A DNA stretch of 64,000 bases, taken from assembly GCA_020055645.1 (NCBI GenBank), contig CM034548.1, positions 17,050,001-17,114,000 of the forward strand. Reading direction: 5' to 3'. Position numbers and translations under genes: made by a program. Below the pieces are notes generated by a model. That model made no database searches. It saw only the letters and a list, made by a program, of their open reading frames with translations, and was not told the DNA's origin. The stretch is from Tomocerus qinae (Eukaryota > Arthropoda > Collembola > Entomobryomorpha > Tomoceridae). Below are positions 1-15,500 of the stretch, one piece after another (within the stretch, counting starts at the first letter, position 1; each line of letters begins with the position of its first letter).

Positions 1-3000
1 AAATTATTTGTTGAAGAGATGATAAATGCACTCAATTGCATTTTATCTTTCAGTCTATTTCCTTAGTGGAGAGCGAGTTGAATTTGAAATAAGGGAGGGT
101 TGGGAGATGGAATCATTTCAGTTTGCTTTGCCGTATTTTAATGAAATAATCGTCTATTTGTATATACAGTGTAGTGAGTTGTAGTGTATAGAGACTCTAT
201 AATATGAACATGCTGACATTCATATACAATTACATATTCCTACGCATAGAAATGTTTTCCTTACTTCAGAGTCAGAGAAGGCATAATATTTATTTTAACC
301 AAAATAGAGTAAGAGTCATGAATGTGCAAGTCGAGCTTTTATACAATATCTATAGTAATACACGAAGAACAATTCAGTTAACAAAGGTTACGAACGAGTC
401 CATGAACTCCTGAGAGGTAGAAGCACAATATAGTATTTATGTGGCTATAATGTTATGTGGATCAAAAAAGTTGAGCGACATTTTCACTAATTGATTCTAA
501 GCACGCTAACTAATAACTGGCTGCACGCATATCATATTGTATTCTAAAATTCATCACGTACCAAGTGCCAGGGCATTAACAGGAACGCACATGTGGGTTG
601 TCATATTGTGGCCACAGGCCAAAATCAAATTATCCATTGCACAAGCCAAACCACTTTATTTCTTCTCACCAGAGTTCTGTATTGCTCCTGTCAACTCAAT
701 GTCATGAGACATCAATACTTATCATTACTACATTAAATTAACGTAACGGTAGATTTAAGAACAACCTCAGTGACTGTTTATATTAATTACCTCTTCCTTA
801 AGTTATATATACCAATTAATAGCCATTTTCCTGAAGTGTGCACTATAAGGACCAACAATTGATTCATGAGATTACATACAATAAGTAGTAATAGAGCATG
901 CAAGTAGGAAGAAGATTTTAACTGATATAATACTAATTACAACTTGAATTGAATTTTACTTCATAGATTAAAGGTAATCGTCTTTGCAATGCAATAGCAT
1001 TGTCTAAAATTCTATTACCGCAGAACTCTATCCTATAGTGATATGTATAACATCCATACTTCATATAATACATAATTCAATGTTGAGGCTTCCTGTAATG
1101 ATTCCTATAACATCTGTTATCTTCTTCATTCAGGTAGTTAAGTAGTTAGATCCGCCAGCTCATCCTTAACACCAAATGGAAGTAGTAATCAATAATCAAT
1201 CGTTTTAACGGTTTCTATGATATGAATCTTTCAATTCTCCGAAGAATGATGATAATGCAAAATTAGAGCCCGTACTAGATCTAACTAAGCTATTGCAAAT
1301 CAGTACTCCATGGCGTATCTTATGTAGTAGTTAAAAAATGTAGCCTCGACAATAAATCTTGTAGTTACACTTCCTCATACTTATTTCAATCTATATAAAT
1401 AATGACAGTGTTTACAATTTTGAACAAGTCTTTTAACCAGTTTTACAGATACCAAAAAATTTGATTAGTGATAGGCATATCAAATTTTTAATCTCAACTG
1501 TAATAAATGTTGGATTTTCTGTAGTTGGCAGAAATTCTCATATCAATAATTCCATTTGATCTGCCTACAGCGAGTTTAGAGATTACTTTTTCATTTTATC
1601 TCATAGTTACATTGAAGTGGAAGCTAGGATTGTTGGTTGGAAAGAAACTACTAAAATTCTGATAAGAACAGCTTATCGTATTTTAGGAGGCAGAGTGGAG
1701 TGGCTGAAGGAAAGCTTGAATGACAGAGTGAAGAATCCCAAAACAATTTTTCATTTCATGTCTCATGTTAATCCTTTCCATACTTCGTGGGTCTGTTGAG
1801 TAAGGGTTGTTTATTTTTCATTTCTTGAAATCGCCACCAGCACGAGATTTACTATGTCAGTATGTTAAATATGATATGTACAGCAACACATTGCTAAAGA
1901 TATACATAATTTACATGTCTAATAATACTTATAATGTAACTTCTGTATTTTGAACTGTTAACTATATTCATCCGCTAAATATATCAGCAAAAATGTTCAT
2001 TGGGAAGCATTTTACAATGCTTTACTGAAACTCTTGGATATTTTTTATATTTAGCATTGCAACATAAACCGCATATTCGTAAAGCGTTAGAATAACCCAA
2101 ACATGAAATGAAAGTTAAGATGTAGGATGTGCCATTCTGGTTTTGGAGTAAATTACATTTGTGCAATTTTAGGTTTCTTTCCTTCTACTATAAATGGTTT
2201 AGTGGATTCCCTATAATAATTATTGTTGGTGTTTAGAGTCAATGTCTCATGTTTCCGTATCTAAAGGCTAAAAATCTAAGTATAAAAGTGATCGTTATCT
2301 CATTTATGATTTTCAGATGGCGAAAAATATTAACACAAACCAAAAAAGATTGAGAAATATTCTATGATTTTCCAAAAATTTTACATTTTTTAAATAACTG
2401 TTCAAGTCAGGACCACAATGGAGAGTTACTTCCACGGTGGTCATTCTTTTCAAATTCTAAACTTCGGAACTTTTTAAATAAGTACATTGTTGCGTAAGGG
2501 TTTCTTCATATGTAAGTTGAGAATCTTTGAGTCGGTGGTATATTGCAAAGGTAAGCTCAATCAATAGAGCACACTTTTATTAAAGTCTGCAGCAACGATA
2601 ACCAATTTCGTTTTCGATGGCATAGAAAGTAAAAATTGCTAAAACGTTCTGTTATTGTGGGTGTGTGCAGTATTTACTAGGCAAAAGGAATTTCTAAAAG
2701 TCTGCAATGTAATTTCTATTTTTCTTTAAGTTAACTCCGACGATGCCTATCCAGCATACTTCCGGGCGTGCCACCCAAAAGCTCACGATTTCAAGAAATA
2801 CAATTCCACTTTCCTTTCCCTGCTGAGTAATTCATAGATTTTTCCCTTTGTTTGTAGCAAATGTGCAAGAATTGATTCACATCACACGCACTTTTTAGCT
2901 CGTGTTGTGAGATCTACTTAACTCTACTTATAAATGTTAGTTTTGCGGTTGCACAAAATATTCTTTTGGCTTTCTAGCCATCAGTAAAATCCTGTGGTAA

Positions 3001-5160
3001 GCAAACAAATGTTTCATCGCATTCGATTCCTAGTATTGCATGACTTCTACATTGTGTTAAACTAGTTCAAAAATTCACAGTCTTTTAGCTTATTCTTAAG
3101 CCCCATTCCGATAAGGAAAGTGAAATGGGAAATGGAAAACTAATTTACTCGTGTGAAAAAACGCTGCTACTGAAATAGTAACACAAGTATTTTCTAATAT
3201 AGGCACAAGCAATATGCTAAAAATGCTTTGCAATATCCAGATGCATTAAATTAGGTCAAATCAGTGTAAATTTATTGTTTTAGTAATAAGAAGCGAAATG
3301 TTTTTCTAGACAAATGTATTTAAAATTAAAAAGAACGAAATTGTAAATAATTTTATTCAAATAATGAATAAAATGATTCAATGAAAAAATATTTATTGCG
3401 TGAATGATAGTTCTCGTGGATGTACTTGACAGCTAGTCTCGTAGTTTCCTCGTTCTGACTACAAAAGCAGAAGTTCTAGATAGATAAACATATCCATCTG
3501 TAACGGAAGTTCGGTTGAGACACAAATCTCGTCATTCCATCCCCTACTACATCTTCAATTTTATAGTGACTGAATGTACAGCACGTACTAATAATAGAAC
3601 TGCGGGAAATGAATGAAATACTTATATTATAAGTACAAGTAAGCAAAGCGTGCAAAAATAAATTAATAAATGCATAACTATAGACTCCCAACGATTTCTC
3701 TTGACAGTCATTTAAAAATATGTTGGGATTGGTGTTAAGAGGTGCAAAATATATATTGATATGAGAATAATGCACAATATCGTTCTCGACATAAAGAAAA
3801 TCAAAATATTTCCATATTGATTTGAGTATGATAAAATATTTCTGAAAATATAGGTACCTACACCGCATATATAGAGAATTAACTGGATATTCCCTGTATA
3901 TTAATATTTTGAACAGCGTATAGTGTTGGTGTGTCGCTATTTAGGAGGAGGCAAGCCTTTTATTGAAGTGCAAACGTCAATTTGTGTAACGACCAAGATC
4001 CAAGCGAATCAAGGCAGGTTCATTTTCAATTGGACTACATTGGAAATCCTATAATGATATTTTTCCTCCAATTTGAGGGGGGAAGCATCAAAGCACGACT
4101 CACTGACTGAATCATCAATTTAGATCTTCAGACTAAGTTCCCTTATCAATTCTTTCGCCCAGAGAATATGATATTCTTACGCTCGATATGTATGCAATAC
4201 AAAATTATTCCATCTTTTCGAACAAACTATCATCCCCTTTATCAAAATGGCTTTGCTAAATACAATATACTTGAAGACAGATCTCTTAGTGAGCTATCCC
4301 TTGTTAAGTGAACCTTATACTTAAGACAACTCGTGTCATTTCATCACTATAGGTATTTTAGATGACTCACCTGAATCTATTTTAATATATAGGTAATACT
4401 GTTAGACAACTTCATCATGTTAGATGAAAATTGCCGTGCCATAAAATTCTATCAAGGATATTAAGACTGGTTGGGGTATTGAAATTATTTAGTGCAGCGA
4501 GTACATTTGGAAAAATTGAGAATATCTTTTGTGGGAGTTGAACAGATATTTTCTCTGTCCAATACGTCAATATATTATTTTCACAATATGACATGGTGAT
4601 GACGTTTTCTTATTTACATATACGTCAGTGTCAGCAGTAGGATTATTTATTGACGCTTAACAGTGTTGACTGCTATTTTCGAAACGTACTAAGGGAAGCA
4701 GATAGAATTTTAAACATTTGGAAAACTCATTTGAAAAATCCCTTACATTGCAACCCCAATCTCAAAATAGATATTAATACATTGTAAACAAACTTTAGAA
4801 AATAATTGGTATTGTTTTATTGAAGTCAGTAATAGAAAACCTTAAATTAACTGATATACTTAGTTAATGGATTTCTCCGTTTTGATATTGTATGTTGACA
4901 ATACGAATGTACATTCTACGTGTACACTACAATAATAGAAATCTTAGAGCTTTCTGGGTATGTGTGGTTAACTTTTAACTTGAAATCCAGTTTTTTTCTG
5001 TTGATTATATCCATGTTGGATTATGAGAGAAGACTAGAGTCATGTAATACAAAGGGAGTGTTGTTTTGAGGAGGAAACGATTGCTAATAGCATTTAGAGC
5101 CAAAGGGCAATGTGGAATCCGAAAGACTTTGTTGAAGTTAAGAGCATGTCATTTCAGGTC
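1..5160. other. Gene-free AT-rich stretch
   Basis: I see no supported gene here. The longest frame is 130 codons on the minus strand (3868-3476), rich in Phe, Tyr and Ile as expected from AT-rich non-coding DNA, with no recognisable domain or convincing splice context. No tandem repeat or clear terminal inverted repeat was noticed. Confidence 0.6.
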
Positions 5161-5720
5161 GAAAAATTCAGCACTCAGTCGGAAAGCGAAATGGAAAAAG
5201 ACGGTTATAAGCGGTAAAGAAAGTCAAGGAAGAGGGTAAGTCTAAGTAGGAGAGTACAAGGAAGAAAATAGAAAATCTATACTAACAAATCCTGGACGAT
5301 GTAGAAATGTCTTGTGTAGTATCTCATGTGTACACGAATAAGTTCCACCACAACATACATACAACAGAGTAGGTGGATGTTTGCAGTAAGCTTTTTGTGT
5401 CTTTTCCCTTTTCTCCATGTCGGTGATTAGACGTGTAATCAAGCAGTTGAGTCTGGAAGACGAACAAGTAGTAGTAGAGAGTGATTGTATTGAGTTGAGC
5501 TCCTCTCCGTCTCAACAACAACGTCTGCTCTCTCTCTGCCTTCATGACTCGAGGAGAAAAGTTGAGAGAGGTTTGAGAGCTTCTACTCAACTGAATTTCT
5601 TATTTGATATCATCCCATGAGTACACACAAACATAGTCCTACCTACATATACACTTTGCTGTACTAATGCCCGTCCGCCTGTCGTCTCTTCCCTTTTGGC
5701 TTTCAATGAACCTACCATTT
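5160..5720. other. GC-richer island with short open frames on both strands
   Basis: This stretch is less AT-rich than its surroundings and contains pyrimidine runs. It carries a plus-strand frame with an ATG at 5417 and a stop at 5620 (67 codons, rich in Ser, Arg, Leu and Glu) and overlapping minus-strand frames. No domain is recognisable. It could be a small exon, a 5' untranslated region, or a regulatory element whose composition happens to lack stop codons. I do not call it a gene. Confidence 0.3.
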
Positions 5721-8700
5721 GAGTCTGCACTGGGGATCTCTATAACTTTTTCACTCTAACGCAACCTAAGTATTTCATTTCGCAGCCTAAAAGGCAAAAC
5801 GAAAAGAAATCTATTTCATTTTCATCAGTGTCTGTCTTGTCTGTCGACTTTGTGGAAAGAAACTAAGCCAAAGCATTCATCCATCTCATGCTCATGCCAT
5901 ATTATCTTTACTCATCCCCATATCCCATTTTGCTTCGTCCAATATTCTAAGCATCTCTATATCCTTCTTATTTGTATACATTTATATTCACTGGAATGTC
6001 TTCTTTGGCAAGCAAAATAAATGCACACGTTTCAACGAATATCTCACGGACATGTGGAAATCTTATTGAATTTTCCTCCACTTAAGTCATAATACACACA
6101 CTACACTGTCATTCTTTTCATAGCTACTTTTTAGGCTTTAAGGCAACGTTTCTCACTTTGATTAAAATCTAGACATTTATATCTTGCAGACAGATACTTT
6201 TACATTAAAAGATATCAGCTTATTATCGTATGACTGATAGAATCCTAAGATTTAATTATTTTTAATATTTGCATTAGTGACATTCTCATTAATTGTACAT
6301 AAAAGTATTGTGATTGTATACCTGTGTAGTATGTTAATACAAAGTACTGCTTCTTTATACAAAGATTATATCTTGATGATGTTATCAAATTAAAATTGGT
6401 TTTCATACAATATACTTTGTCCAACTAAATTAGTTAAAATAGTATAGCAAGGTTAATGGACACAAAATGAAGTATAATTTTCAAAGTAGTTCACCAAACC
6501 AATTTTTCTGAAATTGCCTGTGACAACTTCTTTAAAGTTGGAGAATTGGTTAATTAACTTTTGGTCTGACCTGGTGATTGGCCTACGACAAATGTCTCAC
6601 CTGATATTTACATGACACCATCGTGGTTGACAATTTCCCTCCCCCAATATCTTATTTCTTCATGACATCTTTTTCTGCGTGTATAGAAACCCCTGAACGT
6701 CAATGATTTCCTGTCACATGTGATATAATGAATGGGTTCGAACAGAAAGGTTAATGAAATATGAAATGTTTTTTCTTTTACCAAACTCTACCTCAATCCC
6801 ATTCAATCTCTATGACCTTCCCTTACAAAAGCACAAATAACCACTGTTTGAGGGGTGACAGTGTAAATAGTAGTGCTTTTATTACGTGTAAGATATCTGG
6901 TATGGCATTATATATATCTTTAAGATATATCTGTAGTAGATACAGTAAAACTGTAGACGTCTTTTCATTGCATGAAAAAAAAGAATGTAGTTTTACATTG
7001 GCTACACACAAATTCAATGTTTATCCTGTTTCACCCTTCCTAAATGCATATTATTGTAGTGGTTTTCCGGTTTTATATTACTAAAACATTTTAATACCTT
7101 GCCGCACTCCCTTTGTCCATCCAACATCATTCTTTGTTTTCCAATCTCAGTGCTAAGTAAACATTTAGTATTTGACGAAATCAAATGGCTTATATTATCA
7201 GTTAAATATCAGCTAAATAGTAATTTTAAAATTATGGAAGATTTACAAATTGTATACTATTTTGCATTGTTTATTTTGTATTTACCTTGCAATTGGAATC
7301 GCACACTAAGCAACTACTCTACTTTAATGGTGAATAAACCTGGGTTAGTAATAAAAAACATAATAGTGTGTTACTTAATATTAAAGTAAAATAAAACAGA
7401 AGAAATGACAATTAGAAAGTAAAATTCCGTGCCTACACTGATAGAAATGAAATGAATAGATGAAGCCAGGGAAGGTTAAGGCAACTGTCTTATCTAAAAT
7501 AATGGTTAGGGTTTAGTAGGGAAAGGTCCGGTAGGAATTGTCATCGAGGCACCTACTTATATCAATATGTCATAATAATAGTAATACAAACTATCATTTT
7601 GTGTCTAGGCAGCTATCTTGGTTGTTCACAAATAAGAACTGAATGTAATCTTATGATGAAAACGACGCGACGGGTCTGGAGAGGAAATTGCAGAGAAATT
7701 TTGTCTCCCCTTTCATATCTTTGATAGGCTGGAGGAGCAAGTTAACGTAGTACGTGCATTTGAGTTTCTCTCCTTGCAACCATCAACTATCCTATCCGTC
7801 AGTCAGATTGATTTTGCTCTTTCCTTTATGTTGTCCTCCAACCTTTTCCTTTAATGGACTTTCACTTCAGACCAGAGACCATATTATAACTCTCCTTTAT
7901 TGCCCAAATGACTATAGCCATCCATATTTCTCAGTAAGTGCTGTAATATTGTCCATGTCAGCTTTTATTCCGAATTCTTTGGACAGGAGTCATGAGCAAT
8001 GGTATAATGCTCCGCTTACAAACATTAACGTCCTATGTCAGTTTTATCCTGTCTACCACAATGTGTAAGATCCAATGCAGAACTAACTTATTCCTGAATG
8101 ACAATGGCTACATAATATTGCATTACCTCTTTGCCCTAAAATGATTAAATAACTTTTATCAATTGCACGAAGTCATTTCTTTTATTTATATAACTTGTGT
8201 GATATTTTCTTCCTAAACAGAATATTAATATAGAGAAATCCTTATAAAATATACGACCCTGGCATATTATACCTTCAATTATAATTTATACATTTTATTC
8301 TCAAAGAATATTTACCCATTCATGATTAAAGAGATAAGGTATGTAATTTTTGGTCTTGTAATCATAAAATGTATCAATTTATTTTCTTGAAGATAAAGGA
8401 GACAGGCTATGGCAAAAAGCCCGTTTGGGTTGACGAAAGCACGAAGTAGTTATCTGCGACAGATTTAAGTATCTACATGTAAGTACGTAATGAATCACAT
8501 CTCAGACAAGTAGTCTTCTTATTCTTAAAGTAACATAGAAAAGCTCACAACTACTAAAACTGCATATCCTGGAGACTAGTAGTAAATTATACTTACACAA
8601 GTAGCAATGAAAAAGTGATATTTATTATTGAGTTTATGCAGAATGTACTCGCAGGGAAGATTATTTTCCGGTTGAAGATGATTTTGCTTATTTATTCAGG

Positions 8701-11200
8701 TTCATAATTTATTCAGCTACATTAGTATGTGTATCTCTATGCAAAACTGGTATCACAGCTGCCAAATTGCTCAATAAAGATAGTTCACTCTCCACATTAT
8801 AGGTATTGACATTAGAATATGGTGAACCAGCAGGAGGTATAAAATGCTAAAAATATCCCATACAGAAAAACAAGCAGAGAATAGATGTATCTGCTTCGTC
8901 AATACAAATAGTATACATAGCAGTAGGTATAAGTACATCATTTACCCATATACTACTTTATGCTAATATCAGTATGGGTATTTGATGCTCACAAAGAAAA
9001 CTAATAATGCAATTCATAGAGAAGGATGTCAAGCCTATCGTTTAACTACCCAAGTTGCATGTCGTGTATTGAACATTAAACTCCACAAAACTAAACTGCG
9101 ACATTAAAGACAGTGCAATCCTTATCTTTTATTATATGCATTCTACGCACTGGTCATATATTATTCTTTTTATGATGCTAAGTATATGATGCAACACATA
9201 CACACTTCTATTCTATAGATATACTGTAGAGAGATGGAAGGAGTAGTATATTAGTCGTTGAGAAGTATACCTGCATCGACAGCTACATTACATTGAATTG
9301 GTGCACTTATTTACTGTAATGCCATGTCAATGTAGAATATGGCAGGGAGCAGAGGCAATCGATGCAAAATACAATGTTCACCGGATCGTCTGACTGAGCT
9401 GGAGTCGACACATCTAAACAAGAAGTGTACTAGTCAATATCCCAGTATGCACTTTTATTATCCGATATTGCACATCATTTTTTCTCAAATGGCTTCATGG
9501 ACGAAATGAAATGAACCTTCCTAACATAACGTAACGGAACGTAACGGAATATCTACTTTAGCTTAGAGCTGGGCTCCTGCCATTTCACTTTGCCCTTTAT
9601 TATCTAATGCATGTGATGTGCACTAGTGTCTCCTCTGTTTACGAACCCAACTGAAACTACCAAAAGACACACATCCCTATAAGCTTAACGGGTTTACTTT
9701 ATTCTCACTTTCGATAGAAATGTTCACAGTAAGCTACGCAGTATGATACACTTTATCAGACGGGCATTATCAATAAACCTGATGTGTACTTGTATTGCAT
9801 TTTTCTGCAGGTGCTTTTGTTGATGCATTCGATGCTTTCTTGACATAATTTTAAAAATACTATTGCTAACATTTTATGTGCAAATTACATACAAGCAGTG
9901 CTAGTTGACTTGATTCAAAAATGTCAATTTTAGTGCAAATCTTCATTTCATTATGTAAATTTCCATTTTAAGTTTTAATTTCATATTTCTTATTTTCCTA
10001 TTGTACTGTGATTAGTTATCAGTGAGATAAAATCTACTGCTATGAGTGTTTTATTGAATGTCAACTTGATTATTATAATTAAAAACTTGTCAGTTAATAA
10101 CTATATTTTATAGTTTGATAAATTATAAAATGATGCCTACGGTTTCATATGTTACATTAACCAAAACCAATTTTCTTTGAGAGGAAGACGAAGAATGTAA
10201 TAATAAACAAAACGTCAACTTATCGTTATTGTAGTTTATTGGCATTTTATTTGCTAAAAGCTACTCGAGGAAAAGAAAATTGTATGAGGTTATACACTTA
10301 GTTTTATATCCTGTAAAGATTGTCGAGTGTGGAGCGCCTCTCTTTCTCCATCCATCTTTCACAATAAAAATTGCTTTTCATTTGACTCTCGTTGAGCAAT
10401 GTCTATTTTATGACGTGGCTTAATATCCCAGGAAATGACTTAATTCTGTTGTTCCGTAGTTTTACATCTTGTTTAAATGTAATAAAGTTCAGTAGTCAAA
10501 AGTAACGACGGATGGTAGGACATTTTTATTATTCACTTGGTTGTAATTTACAACCCACCCAAGTTTCTTTCCTTGGAAAATCAAGCAAGGAAATTAAATT
10601 ATTGCCCTATGTTTAAACATGACACGCGTACAATAACATCCTTCCACATATACATAGAAGCCTTCCATCAGAATCTAGTTTTAACTCTCAGTCTCATTTA
10701 TTTGTATTTGCGGAAATGTAATCATTTAAATGTTCTCAGACTTTTAAGGAGAGGAAGAGATGTAATGTATCCACCTATAATAAAGTTTTGCTGCTTTTTC
10801 ATATTGAGTAGGAAACTAAAAATTTTGTAAAAGTACTCAAATAAAAATTAGAATATACTAAAGTTGCCAGCCACTCTAAAGTACAATTTTATTGAAAGGT
10901 TTACTTAAATAGGAAATGTAACTCGTGGCCCCTAAAATAACTTTTACCCATTTGAAATGCGTAGGTACTTTTATAATTGTGTTGGGAAAGTTTCCTGAGG
11001 GCAACTGCGTGGGGATATATACATTGTGGAGGAGTATGCTATATCCATTAGCTAAATGCACTTCATTGTTCAAAATAAATATAAATCTTGGTAGGATCGC
11101 ATTGCCATTGTATGCGTATTCAAGACTAAGAGATAATTGGGCTGAATGTTAATTTATTGGATCTCCAATGCGAAATTGAATTAGTGCGAATGCATTTGGA
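5721..11200. other. Gene-free AT-rich stretch
   Basis: Only short frames of about 60-110 codons are present, for example 6761-7084, 7099-7389, 7754-8068 and 10537-10830 on the plus strand. They have low-complexity composition and resemble no protein family I know. The stretch is best read as intron or intergenic DNA. Confidence 0.6.
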
Positions 11201-12550
11201 TAGTGGTTGATGGTATCTGAGAACAAATGGATGCAGGAGAGGAGGAGAGTGGAGCATTAGCTAATACTAATCCTTATCAAATGTAACAAGGATGCATGTA
11301 GAGCTTTTCGCTTTGAAGATGTTCTGTTAGTTTTGTGAGTTGCAAGCAGAATTGATCTGCTGAACTTAAAATTCACGGAGTGAAGCAAAGGATAAATAGT
11401 GGCTGTCTTGTCTGTCTTCTCCGTATCTACCTTCTTCCTCCAGAGCAAGGGCTAGGATACGCACACAAAGTGTAGGAAAAGGAGCCTTGTAAATAAGTAA
11501 GAAATAAATAAAGGAAGATTCGCTCTGATCTTGTTGGCCGTTCTTTACTTCCATGTCCCGGAGTCAAGTTAACCCGAGTGCACCACATCAGTTATGCCAA
11601 GCACTGCTCCACTAAAGCACTTTTCAAAATTATCCATTTCATCTGAATTGCTCAAATTAGATTTGCTGTCATCCTTGCCTATCTCTATCTCGAACCAAAA
11701 ACTACTATTTCCATATACCCTTACCATCCCTCTTTAGGTAAGCACAATTTTCCAACTCTATGACTAACATACTAAGAATGAATTGCTAACTACCAACACA
11801 AAGCGTTGCAGTGTTTAAAAAATTAACCTCCCGTCTACTAACATAACAAATGCAACTTAGCTTCTGTATAGAAATTTTTTTTCATCCTGCGAAAACCAAT
11901 TATGAAACTAATCATCTCAGATTCAAAAAAATTTTATTAAAATATTAGAAAAATATTAAGAGGAGAGTGCACGTTTTTGTGAAATAGTTACGGAATTACA
12001 GCTTAACATTTAATGCAATGCTTATTTCTGATGTATCTGTACAATAATTTACGCTTTAATTATGATGTAGGATACAGGAAAAGTCGGAAATGCGTTTGAT
12101 ATTTCCTAGAGTGAATAAAGTGGAAACAAGTGGATGTTATAGCAAAGAAAATGCATCCAAGGTTGGGTAAAAGTATTTGCACTTGATGCAAGATGCAACT
12201 GCATGTTTCCTTCATCCCTTGTAGATCTCTATTAGCTATATATGTAGCGTGTAGTCTTTTCTAATCTAAACTCCACTGCAGCTCTTGGAATTCTATTCCC
12301 AACTTTGTTGCATGCTGTTGTGCGGTGCAGGCGGAGAGTGCATGGGGATATTGGGACTGCAGCCGACGGACTACTTCTATAATGAGTATAGACAAGACAG
12401 AATAATAGAATGATATGCTCCCCTTTGCCCTCCTTGCCCAAACTGAACATAGCTGGTGAGATGACTCGCTCAACTATATCCTACTCTCTTAAAAGGGCAG
12501 ACAGAGCTAGGAAGACGCCTTGGGTACCCTTCTACCCTATTCTTCTACCC
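11200..12550. other. Mixed-composition stretch with two GC-richer patches
   Basis: Around 11380-11570 and 12240-12550 the base composition shifts, and several overlapping minus-strand frames of 62-72 codons stay open in more than one frame. Openness in several frames at once points to composition rather than translation. No domain or splice pair supports a gene. A regulatory element is possible. Confidence 0.3.
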
Positions 12551-15500
12551 GTTTTTATATATCGTATGTAACACTCTTATAAAAATTGATCCACATTACA
12601 GGGAAGTTCTTTGTGTGAGATACTTTATTAAATTATAGGCAATAATATTTGGTGCACCTACATTGACTTAAAAGGAAGTGATATAATAACGTGTCATGTA
12701 GCTGTACCTTTCACAAACTAACCGCAGTCGAGTAAAAAACCGTTGAATTAAACAATCCTATACGACTCCTTCAAGGAAACTGAAGCATGCAAAGCAATTG
12801 ACCATAAAAGTAACATTCAGAAACTTTTAAGCATTTTACCAAGTTGATACAATTATTATGCATCATTTATTAAAAATTCCTGACAGGTAGCAATACAAAA
12901 GTTACGGGATAACCATAAAATTTATTGTTAGTATTAAAAAATTCGTTGTAACTAATTGTCGGCACCACCCACATGTATTTTGTGCATTGATTTCCAAAAA
13001 TTGTTTTTTAAGCAATCGTCTATAAATGCCTGCTACTTATTTTACTATCTCTGAAGTACGGTAATGCAAATTATCAGTTTGAAAAAAGAAAACGGTTAAT
13101 CAGTACACAATTTATTCTACTTGTTATGATAGACTCTTTAAACCTCACAGACGTTACATAACATTTGAGACAATATGACATTGTTCTTCTCACACTAAGA
13201 TAATATCATGTGTTTGATTTAGAATTCTCCTGAATTAAGAGACTTGAAAGGATTGATCCAATCATTATTGTTGTTGTTGGATGGATATGGTATCAGCAAT
13301 ATCTCTTGCATAAAAAGAAGAGTCTAACTTAACAGTATCGGCAGAGCTTAGTAATTGTGCTGTACAAATAAGCGCTCTCATTGTCATATTCAGTAGTAAA
13401 AATATAACTATTTGGCGAGCTGTGCAAAAGTGGACTACGCTGTCAATTCGCTGCGAATTTCTGTTTATCTCTGCCACTTCCTGGTGTCAAACAGTCATAA
13501 TAGGACATTGTCATTCAATCACTGTCTTTCTAATGAATAACAAATGAAGATTCTGAAGCGATACCTTTCATTCTTGAATGATGTTTCTGTCAGCATAAGA
13601 ACATATATCCGATTCCATTCTGAGAACTCGCAATAATGAATAAACCATTAAACTGCTCTGTAATAATCGGCTCATTTTTAGCGCTATTGAAATTTGCGAA
13701 TTCCTCTGCTTTGTAGCGATTACGACAAACAAACTCATACTCATAATATACTCATAATATACCTGCTGGATAGGCTAACCGGAAGAAAATCAAAGTTAAA
13801 CGCCTTACAACATTTTATCTGTCTTTAAGCATTCTTAGTAGAACAAATAGTACAACTTGTGAAGTCTAACTCGAATACTCGAGTAAACAGAAATCGATGA
13901 TATTATGTATTCCACAATCCAAAAACTAAACACGTTAGAAAATTCAGTAACAACAACAAGTGTCCACAAATTTAAAGTAGTGAATGAAGAATAGTGCTAT
14001 CATTTGTTATGCATAATATTATATTATGCATACGTGCATACATTGTACATAGTTATGTAAAAGTATTTATGTTCAAGAAGGGTAAGATACGCGAATGGAA
14101 ACAAGTTTTTCCATTCAGGTAGCATGCATCGTAAACTTATGTCTTGTCTACCTTCCGAGGTAGAATAATAGACAGAAAAGCATGAATAATTCCAGAATTG
14201 TGTTTTGTGTGCTGCTACAAACACTTATCTAGCACTAACTCTGTCAGTTGACGAGAAGGAATTTCCATTCATTCTGTGATAATAGGGCTGTGTGTCTCCT
14301 GCATAATTTTTTGTCCGTCAGCCACCAACTCGTATTTCTCGATTGCTATGTAGGCACATTTTTAAAAAGGCATTATTAAAATAATGATATTGAAATCAAA
14401 GGATGTGAGGAATATTATACATCCTAGAAATATTAGATTGTCTCACCCTAGCACGAATTTGGAGATTAAAAATCATTGACAAATGGTTTAGACTTTCTAA
14501 AGCTCTGTTCTAAATACAGGACTGAAAAGAAAGCTACGAATATAAATACTAGAAACAAAAAATTACAAAGCGAAGATAAGGCTTCCGATTTGTAAACTAT
14601 CGTTCCCCAACTAATTGTGCAATAACAATTTTAGTATTGACGTGGAAAAGGAAGAAATTCAGTAGGTTGTGTTATGCTAAAAGGCCAAAGTAGAATAAAC
14701 TTTGATGAAATGACGTGTACATAGAAAGTACGAATTAAATAACACGGCAATGTTCCTAATTGTATTATGATAATGTTAATGTAAATTAAAGCTATCTTTT
14801 ATTGTGGACGCAGGTTGTGTGAAAAGAATAATTTTGACGGCTACTGTGCTTTTTGATATTTGCAGCCGTTGAATTTCGTACAAATTTACATTGCTACCTA
14901 AACATCTTTAACACAATAAGATTCAAAGGAGTTTACAGAGAAGTGAATAGGGGACATTTTCTATATCTGTTATCTATACACAGAGTTCTAAATACAACTG
15001 TGAGAAATGGGATATTTAATTCTCGGTGTGAGGTATAGAGTAGAGTGATGTCATAATGTGCATGTATACAAGATAGCTATAAGGATTTACTAGCAAGTTC
15101 ATTTCTACTTGTTAGCATTTATCAAAGTTTCACAAAGGCGTCTTCTGATACATGCGTTACTCAAACTCAAAGCTATTGTTAAACTCTTTCGAATGGGGAT
15201 GATAGCTTTTCGGATGAAAAAAATAGTTGGCCCGGCACTAGGCAAACACAATACACCTTAACGGTAGAAGATATCACATTTCTTTTGTAGATTTGTGCCA
15301 TTGTCACAGCCATGTAATACACGAATTCTCTTTGTGTTCACTCAACGCTAACTTTGTAGGCGGGTTGGCTGAGTAATGCTCGGATCCTACACTTTATGTC
15401 AATGTCAGTCTGCTAACCAAGAAGTGAGTCGGTGACTAACCATTCCCTGACTACAAAAACAGTCCTTAGCATTCGAGACTTCGGAGAGTACTTCTTGTGT

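Noticed and set aside
3476-3868. 130-codon minus-strand frame
   Set aside because: The composition (Phe, Tyr, Ile, Ser) is that of chance frames in AT-rich DNA. There is no domain or splice support, and its length is not exceptional for the window.
6725-6745. tRNA-like B-box (GGGTTCGAACAG)
   Set aside because: It lacks the closing CC, has no A-box at the right distance and no acceptor stem. The similar GGATTCGAATC at about 59043 fails for the same reasons.
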